DNA of 12,712 nucleotides from CAYPHA01 sp964410215 (GTDB lineage Bacteria > Calditrichota > Calditrichia > Calditrichales > CAYPHA01). Positions 7,076 through 12,712 of this stretch are shown one piece after another. Under the pieces are notes generated by a model. It did not search any database, had not been told where the DNA came from, and saw only the letters and a list, made by a program, of their open reading frames with translations. Each line of letters begins with the position of its first letter. Positions within the stretch are counted from its first letter, which is position 1. The position numbers were made by a program, and so were the translations under genes. Location of the stretch: assembly GCA_964410215.1 (NCBI GenBank), contig CAYPHA010000103.1:1-12712 (forward strand). The letters are read 5' to 3'.

Positions 7076-9901
7076 ATGGAGTATTCAAAGCCAAGAACAA
7101 TTTTGTGGTTCTTCATTGTCTTTTCTATTTTATTCTTGAATCACAATTTGCTTGCGCAAACCACGGGTAAGATCAGGGGGCACGTTGAGGATGAAGCAAC
7201 AGGAGAACCTATAGCTGGTGCAAATATTTTTATAGAAGGTACCAGCCTGGGTGCGGCATCGGATCTGAATGGTGATTTTATCATTATCAACGTATCACCG
7301 GGTAGTTATGTCGTTGAGTCTCAGATGATCGGGTACAATAATGTTCAGGTTGCAGATGTAAAAGTCTCTGTAAATCGTACCGCGTATATCGTTGTCCCGA
7401 TGAATGAGGCGCTTCTGGAAGGGGAAACGGTTGTTGTATACGCGGAAAAAGTAGCGATAAAGAAAGATCAGACCAGTTCTATTAGAAATGTATCATCGGA
7501 ACAGATTGAGGCACTTCCTGTTGAAGATATAAGTCAGGTTATCCAGATGCAGACCGGCGTGGTGGACGGGCATTTCCGCGGAGGACGGCTTACCGAGGTC
7601 TCTTATCTTATTGATGGAATGCAGGTCAATGAAGCGTATCAGGGCCAGGATAAACTCGTCGAAGTTGAAAAGGAAGTGGCACAGGATCTGGAAGTGATTA
7701 CAGGAACGTTCAATGCCGAATATGGCCGGGCTATGAGCGGTATTGTCAATGTGGTGACCAAAGACGGGCGCAGCGAATTTCATGGATCCGCTTCCAGTCA
7801 TTTTTCAAACTACATCACCGGAAATAAAGATGTATGGATTGGTCTGGACAATACCGAATTTACAAGGAATCAGGACTACAAGGTACAGCTGGAAGGGCCG
7901 ATCTGGAAAAAATCAGTCACCTTTTTTACTAATTTCCGTTATCAGAAAGAACTTGGATGGATAAATGGAATTCGACGTTTCAGTGTAGATGATTATACCG
8001 ATTTCACCACACCGAATACGTTTGAAGAAACAACCCCCTGGGATACTTATATTAACGGAGTCCGGTATTACTCAGAACATACGGGCGATAATGAATACGT
8101 ACCGATAAACACATCCCAGAGTTATTCCTTCATGGGTAAATTAACTTTCAGACTGACTTCTAATCTGAAATTATCTTTAATGAATACATGGAACTATGGC
8201 AAGAGGCCGACAGTCGGTCATTCCTATAAATATAAACCAGACGGAAGAGCCAATCATTACAATCAAACGCTAATGTATGCTTTTCAACTCAATCATGTGA
8301 TTTCAAATAATATTTTTCATGATTTCAAGGTGTCTCATACGGACAATGAATATAAATTTTATTTATATGAAGATCCGCTTGATCCGCGCTATGTGCATCG
8401 TGGTTATTCGAAGGGTGCCGGCGGATTTATTTCCGGCGGTCAGGATTACGGACATAATGAACGTTCAATGGATAATCTGAATATTAAATATGATCTCGCC
8501 TGGCAGTTAAATAAGCGACACTTTATAAAAACAGGCATGTTGTATACGGCCCATCGTTTACACAGCGCACCGACTTATGTTCAAAATGAACTGAGAGGGT
8601 CTCCTTTAGCACATTATTACGAATACAATCCTGATCGTGATAAGATTGAATTCTATCCCTACCAGGCTGAGCTGTTACCCGATTCAGCCATATCAATGGA
8701 TGTTTACACAAAAAAACCATATGAGTATTCCGCCTATATACAGGATAAGATGGAATTTACGGACATGGTCATCAACCTTGGTGTGCGGATGGATTATTTC
8801 AACCCGAATACCACCTATCCTTCACAGCGCAGAAATCCGGCCAATCAGTTGAAATTCTATGAAAAAGATGCTGAAGGGAATATCATTCTGGATGAAAACG
8901 GAAATCCTGTCCTTGATACGGATAGAATGTCTTCTTATCCCGAGGCGGATCCGCAAATACAGATCAGCCCGAGGTTTGGGTTATCATATACTTTAGGGAA
9001 CATAGCGGTACTTCATTTCAGCTACGGTCACTTTTTCCAGATGCCGCCGCTCTATGCACTGTATAGCAATCACCGATTTATGGTTCCTCCCAATGATTTT
9101 GGAATTATACACGGTAATCCCCAGATCAAGGCTGAAAAGACAGTTCAGTACGAAATGGGTATCTGGATGGAATTAATGCACGGGATGGGATTGGAGCTTT
9201 CTGTTTATTATAAAGACATATATGATCTGCAAAGTGCCATTGTTTACACAACCTACAACCAGATTAAATATGGTGTGTACAGCAATAAAGATTATGGTAA
9301 TGCAAAAGGGTTTGAAATGAAATTTGACTATGTCACCGGTCCTTTTGCCTTCTACCTGAATTATACATTGCAATACACACGCGGTAATGCAGATAATCCG
9401 ACATCCACTTTTTCCCGGGAAGGACAAAGTCTGGATCCCGTTCCCTACCTTGTCCCCTTGAACTGGGATCAAAGACATACAGCAAATAGTACGATTAACT
9501 ATTCGCGGAAAAATTACAGCATTACATTGACAGGTTATTTTAATTCCGGCAGACCGTACACGTTTACACCAGTATCGGTCAGTCCTTTGGCGAAACAGAC
9601 ACTTTATCCCAATAATTCCATACGACCCTCATCGTATACTGTTGATTTAAGAGGACATTATGATATTCCGTTGAGCGAAACAAATAAAATTCGATTTTTC
9701 TTATCTGTTTATAATCTGTTGGACAGAAAAAATGAAGTGTCTGTTAATTCTACAACGGGAAGGGCTTATACGGCAATTGTCTATCCTATCAACATTCAGA
9801 CTTTTCGCAGTAATTATAACGATATATATGATTCCGTTCAGAATCCATATATGTATTCACCGCCTCGGGAAGTTAAAATTGGTGTAGGATATTTATTCTA
9901 A
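7076..9901 (+). CDS. TonB-dependent receptor, Oar-like
   Basis: The 941-residue product is an outer-membrane TonB-dependent transporter. Residues 1-28 are a signal peptide (..NHNLLAQ). Residues 32-110 are a carboxypeptidase-regulatory-like domain (GHVEDEATGEPIAGANIFI, DLNGDFII, MIGYNN). ETVVVYAEK (117-125) is the likely TonB box. The plug (about 131-230) includes VSYLIDGMQVNE and TGTFNAEYGRAMSGIVNVVTK. The barrel shows PRFGLSY, SYGHFFQMPPLY, GNPQIKAEKT and DYGNAKGFEM and ends PREVKIGVGYLF, with a terminal Phe. NAEYGRAMSGIVNVVTK together with this length resembles Oar-type rather than FepA-type receptors. Residues 598-617 form an acidic segment (DENGNPVLDTD) that may be a calcium-binding surface loop. 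GGAGG at 7067-7071 supports the start. No SusD gene follows; instead a PorV-like gene starts 37 bases after the stop. The ligand is unknown. Confidence 0.9.
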   Translation: MEYSKPRTILWFFIVFSILFLNHNLLAQTTGKIRGHVEDEATGEPIAGANIFIEGTSLGAASDLNGDFIIINVSPGSYVVESQMIGYNNVQVADVKVSVNRTAYIVVPMNEALLEGETVVVYAEKVAIKKDQTSSIRNVSSEQIEALPVEDISQVIQMQTGVVDGHFRGGRLTEVSYLIDGMQVNEAYQGQDKLVEVEKEVAQDLEVITGTFNAEYGRAMSGIVNVVTKDGRSEFHGSASSHFSNYITGNKDVWIGLDNTEFTRNQDYKVQLEGPIWKKSVTFFTNFRYQKELGWINGIRRFSVDDYTDFTTPNTFEETTPWDTYINGVRYYSEHTGDNEYVPINTSQSYSFMGKLTFRLTSNLKLSLMNTWNYGKRPTVGHSYKYKPDGRANHYNQTLMYAFQLNHVISNNIFHDFKVSHTDNEYKFYLYEDPLDPRYVHRGYSKGAGGFISGGQDYGHNERSMDNLNIKYDLAWQLNKRHFIKTGMLYTAHRLHSAPTYVQNELRGSPLAHYYEYNPDRDKIEFYPYQAELLPDSAISMDVYTKKPYEYSAYIQDKMEFTDMVINLGVRMDYFNPNTTYPSQRRNPANQLKFYEKDAEGNIILDENGNPVLDTDRMSSYPEADPQIQISPRFGLSYTLGNIAVLHFSYGHFFQMPPLYALYSNHRFMVPPNDFGIIHGNPQIKAEKTVQYEMGIWMELMHGMGLELSVYYKDIYDLQSAIVYTTYNQIKYGVYSNKDYGNAKGFEMKFDYVTGPFAFYLNYTLQYTRGNADNPTSTFSREGQSLDPVPYLVPLNWDQRHTANSTINYSRKNYSITLTGYFNSGRPYTFTPVSVSPLAKQTLYPNNSIRPSSYTVDLRGHYDIPLSETNKIRFFLSVYNLLDRKNEVSVNSTTGRAYTAIVYPINIQTFRSNYNDIYDSVQNPYMYSPPREVKIGVGYLF

Positions 9902-9926
9902 CAGCTATATGCTCAATATTACTATC

Positions 9927-9932
9927 AAGGAG
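9927..9932 (+). promoter_or_regulatory. ribosome binding site setting the start at 9939
   Basis: AAGGAG lies six bases before the ATG at 9939. The frame is open from an earlier ATG at 9909, but that one has no such site and would put ten polar and mixed residues in front of an otherwise normal signal peptide. Confidence 0.8.
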
Positions 9933-9938
9933 TATATC

Positions 9939-11006
9939 ATGATAAAATACAAAAGAACAGCTTTCACCCTGTTGGGATTGTTTTTCTGTTTCAGTCTGTC
10001 TGCGGTTCATGCCCAGGAACCATACCGGGTCGGTACAACTGCCGGAAATTTTTTAGAGCTCGGTTACGGCAGTGCCGGTATTGCCATGGGTGATGCTTAT
10101 GTCAGTATGGCAAAAGATATATCGGCCATCTACTGGAATCCGGCCGGTTTAGGCTTTCTGGAAAACCATGAATTCCAGGTTATGTATCAACCCTGGATTG
10201 CGGATATCAGCTCTTCCTATATGGGCTTTGGTTATGTTAACCAGACATTGGGCACGTTCGCCCTGGGCTTAATATACACGGCATATGGTGAAGAGGAAGT
10301 AACTTCCATGCTGATGCAGGAAGGAACGGGGGAGAAATTTGATGGATCGGATTATTGCATAAGCCTTTCCTATGGGAAGAGACTCGTGCAATGGTTTTCT
10401 TTCGGGGCCAGTATAAAAAATATTGCCTCCAGGATATGGCATGAAAATGCAAGCGCTTATGCCATCGATCTGGGAGCCATTGTTTCAACATCCTTTTTAT
10501 CGCCTACTAACAGCAAAGCGGATGGCCTGGCGATAGGTATGAGCATCTCAAATTATGGTTCAAGATTGCAATATGATGGTATTGATTTGAAACGTCCCAT
10601 CGATGAAGAACCTGATGAGGCGGGTAATTTTGCCTATGTTCCGGCACGTTTTGAAACACAACACTGGGAATTACCTTTGATTTTCAGAATAGGCGTCTCC
10701 GCTAACCCAATCCTGACCTCAAGGCATCGCCTTACAGTCGCCGTTGATGCATTACATCCGAATAATAATAGTGAACATCTAAATCTGGGTGGTGAATATG
10801 CGCTGACCATGCCTGGATTCGGTGTCATTTCCCTGCGAAGTGGTTACAAAGGTTTAGAAATGGTTGATACAGAGTATGGAATGACATTTGGTTTTGGATT
10901 GCTGTTTAACTATCTGAATAACAGAGCCTTGAAAATTGATTACGCTTATCGCGATATTGGTGTTCTTGGAAATCTGCATGCCTATACACTCAGTTTTACG
11001 TTTTAA
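9939..11006 (+). CDS. PorV/PorQ-family outer-membrane barrel protein
   Basis: The 355-residue product has a signal peptide (residues 1-25, ending SAVHA) and the family signature near the mature N-terminus: NFLELGYGSAGIAMGD (37-52) and AYVSMAKDISAIYWNPAGLGF (53-73). The rest is beta-strand-rich and ends HAYTLSFTF with a terminal Phe, as in FadL-like outer-membrane barrels. PorV in Bacteroidota T9SS is known to carry cargo from the translocon to the attachment complex, and PorQ is an associated barrel; which of these functions applies here cannot be told from sequence. The gene follows the receptor gene by 37 bases and precedes the large secreted-protein gene by 87, which suggests one transcript. 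The length is within the usual range for the family and the frame is intact. Confidence 0.85.
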   Translation: MIKYKRTAFTLLGLFFCFSLSAVHAQEPYRVGTTAGNFLELGYGSAGIAMGDAYVSMAKDISAIYWNPAGLGFLENHEFQVMYQPWIADISSSYMGFGYVNQTLGTFALGLIYTAYGEEEVTSMLMQEGTGEKFDGSDYCISLSYGKRLVQWFSFGASIKNIASRIWHENASAYAIDLGAIVSTSFLSPTNSKADGLAIGMSISNYGSRLQYDGIDLKRPIDEEPDEAGNFAYVPARFETQHWELPLIFRIGVSANPILTSRHRLTVAVDALHPNNNSEHLNLGGEYALTMPGFGVISLRSGYKGLEMVDTEYGMTFGFGLLFNYLNNRALKIDYAYRDIGVLGNLHAYTLSFTF

Positions 11007-11018
11007 CTTTTATTGGAT

Positions 11019-11058
11019 GGTAGTTGGGTAACTAGGTAAATAGGTAACTGGGTGGATG
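11019..11058. repeat. five degenerate 8-base tandem repeats (GGTAACTA type)
   Basis: Five consecutive units read GGTAGTTG, GGTAACTA, GGTAAATA, GGTAACTG and GGTGGATG, all in phase at 8-base spacing and all starting GGT. They begin 13 bases after the PorV-like stop codon and lie in the gap before the last gene. In addition AGGTAAC (11042-11048) pairs perfectly with GTTACCT (11063-11069) across 14 bases, so the end of the array could form a hairpin. No T tract follows, so this is not an intrinsic terminator. Confidence 0.75.
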
Positions 11059-11093
11059 GTTTGTTACCTCCAAAAAAGTATGATGGTATAGCT

Positions 11094-12712
11094 ATGAAAC
11101 ATATAATATATCTTATTTTCGGTATATGCACACTATTTACAACCGGGCTGTTCGCCCAGGGTCGTTTCTATGAGGGACCGGATGATCCTGCCGGGGATAT
11201 CGCAGCCGAACGAGCCGGCTGGATGACCGGTAACCGTGTACTGCTATATTTTCAGAACACAACGGAACTTTCTGATTGTTGTGACCTGGGATATGATGTA
11301 TCCAAATGGCCGAACAATTACAGCGGAAGCAAGATGCACGATGGTATCTGTATTCTTATCGGAGCAAAGGTCTATCTTGAAAACGACACCATTCCGGTTA
11401 CAGATCCGGACGAAATTGCCTCGCGGACGGACCTGCAGGAACTGTATTATTGTCAGTCAAGTTATCGCGAACATATGGATCTGGATCCCACCGGAACGAT
11501 CGAGTGGGGTATGTATCCCGTTTTCGGATATTTTAATGAATTGAGCGAAACCCCGGCCATGAGTAACCGTCCCGATTCGTGGCCCACTTTAGGCTGGCCG
11601 GCCCGGGGTGATGAAACGAAATGGCCGGGAGAGTGGAACGGCCGCTTTGGCCGCGGTGTGATGAAAGCCGATCAGGAATCCTATTTTGTAGTAAATGACG
11701 CGCAGGATCAGGAATACCTGGGAGCGGAAGATATTGTAAAATACTATCCGAGACCGGGTGTGCGCATTGGTGATAAGAATTCAGATGTTACGATTCAGAA
11801 AGGGATTCCCTGGGGCGGTATCGGTGTCCGTAATGAGGTCAGAGGTTTCCAGTGGAGTAACCCGTCGGCCACGGATGCCATATTCTGGGAATTTACAGTC
11901 GCAAATATTTCTGAATATGATCTGACCGAAATGTATTTCGGAATATATATGGATAATGCGGTCGGCGGTGAAGAATATGATGGAGCCGATGACGTTGCTT
12001 TTTATAATAAACGTCTGAATATGTGCTATTCCTGGGATCTCGACGGTATCCCCCAGGGCGGTGGTCGTGAACCCGGTGTCTTAGGTTTGGCCTACCTGGA
12101 AAGCCCGGGGTTGCCTTATGATGGAATTGATAATGATCAAGACGGACTGCTGGATGAAAGACGTGATAATGAAGCGCAGCACCTCGTTGGTCCGACAGAA
12201 GGTATAGAGGATCTTAATAAATTTCTTACATATTACAATCTGACAACAGGTGATTTAAAAGAACACTGGGATGCGGATGAGGATCAGGACTGGCGTGATG
12301 GAACGGATCATAACGGAAACGGCGTATACGATATCGGTGATGATCCCGGCGATGATCTCGGTCTCGATGGTGTCGGACCTTATGATTTAAATTATACAGG
12401 TCCGGATGCCGACGGTACAGAATGCAATCATAAACCGGATCTGATGGAAGGCGTAGGCGCCGAACCGAATTTTGGTCTCACCGATATCAGTGAATCGGAT
12501 ATGCTGGGCTTGACCTCCTTCAGATATGTTTTTCAATGGGGACGGGACCACTATGGCATTGGTGGCGACCAGAATGTATTCGAATTACATAACGAGGAAA
12601 AATTTGATGAAGCCCAAATGGTCCCACAGAATTTTGTCGAGCAATTCGCCTCGGGAATGTTTCCTCTTCATAAAGGTCTGACGGAGCGTATTTCCATGTC
12701 GGAACTGCACGC
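11094..12712 (+). CDS. large acidic secreted protein, N-terminal part (runs off the window)
   Basis: The frame is open from ATG 11094 to the window end (539 full codons), so the C-terminus is missing. Residues 1-22 are a signal peptide (..TTGLFAQ), which fixes the start although no clear ribosome binding site precedes it. The mature part is rich in Trp, Gly, Asp and Tyr. Two segments look like calcium-binding Asp repeats: DGIDNDQDGLLDE (343-355) and DADEDQDWRDGTDHNGNG (393-410). Residues around 255-292 (FWEFTVANIS, MYFGIYMDNAVGG) look like a beta-sandwich. I recognise no enzyme or named family. The position directly after a PorV-family gene suggests a surface or secreted T9SS client, which needs a C-terminal sorting tail in the unseen part. 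Cysteines at 62, 63, 86 and 120 could form disulfides. Confidence 0.8.
   Translation, partial: MKHIIYLIFGICTLFTTGLFAQGRFYEGPDDPAGDIAAERAGWMTGNRVLLYFQNTTELSDCCDLGYDVSKWPNNYSGSKMHDGICILIGAKVYLENDTIPVTDPDEIASRTDLQELYYCQSSYREHMDLDPTGTIEWGMYPVFGYFNELSETPAMSNRPDSWPTLGWPARGDETKWPGEWNGRFGRGVMKADQESYFVVNDAQDQEYLGAEDIVKYYPRPGVRIGDKNSDVTIQKGIPWGGIGVRNEVRGFQWSNPSATDAIFWEFTVANISEYDLTEMYFGIYMDNAVGGEEYDGADDVAFYNKRLNMCYSWDLDGIPQGGGREPGVLGLAYLESPGLPYDGIDNDQDGLLDERRDNEAQHLVGPTEGIEDLNKFLTYYNLTTGDLKEHWDADEDQDWRDGTDHNGNGVYDIGDDPGDDLGLDGVGPYDLNYTGPDADGTECNHKPDLMEGVGAEPNFGLTDISESDMLGLTSFRYVFQWGRDHYGIGGDQNVFELHNEEKFDEAQMVPQNFVEQFASGMFPLHKGLTERISMSELH

Noticed and set aside
11236..11544. 102-codon frame in another phase within the last gene
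   Set aside because: It is a shadow of the longer open frame from 11094, which has a signal peptide and runs to the window end.

Overview
The window holds five complete genes and one cut off at the right edge, all on the + strand. Nearly every one encodes an exported or outer-membrane protein. The last gene of an upstream unit may end at about base 56. The gene content points to a didermal bacterium of the FCB group outside the classic gut Bacteroidota, such as Calditrichota, Ignavibacteriota, KSB1 or Neomarinimicrobiota. The grounds are a C-terminal sorting tail with NYPNPFNPTT, a PorV/PorQ-type barrel, and TonB-dependent receptors with an N-terminal carboxypeptidase-regulatory-like domain. 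This placement is inference, since no rRNA or other phylogenetic marker is present.

Layout. Bases 1-456 are mostly non-coding and carry three copies of a 40-base CTCCGTG-rich repeat, two of them forming a large inverted repeat. Bases 457-2721 encode a TonB-dependent receptor resembling haem/cobalamin-type receptors. Bases 2722-3313 are a long, largely A+T-rich intergenic stretch. Bases 3314-5338 encode a secreted protein with beta-propeller-like repeats and a type IX secretion (T9SS) sorting tail, followed by a strong intrinsic terminator. Bases 5427-6854 encode a lipoprotein related to SurA/parvulin periplasmic chaperones. After a 221-base gap containing a 10-bp stem comes a tight cluster: an Oar-like TonB-dependent receptor (7076-9901), a PorV/PorQ-family barrel (9939-11006), and the first 539 codons of a large acidic secreted protein (11094 to the window end). 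An 8-base tandem repeat lies between the last two.

How they may work together. The PorV-family protein would help T9SS cargo reach or stay on the cell surface. The 3314-5338 protein is a plausible cargo, and the truncated last protein would be one if its unseen C-terminus has a sorting tail. The SurA-like lipoprotein could escort barrel proteins or cargo across the periplasm. The receptor-PorV-secreted protein cluster looks like one transcription unit and is the most interesting feature here. Nothing in the window amounts to a clearly new system; the observations of most interest are that cluster, the internally duplicated chaperone without visible catalytic residues, and the two non-coding repeat families.
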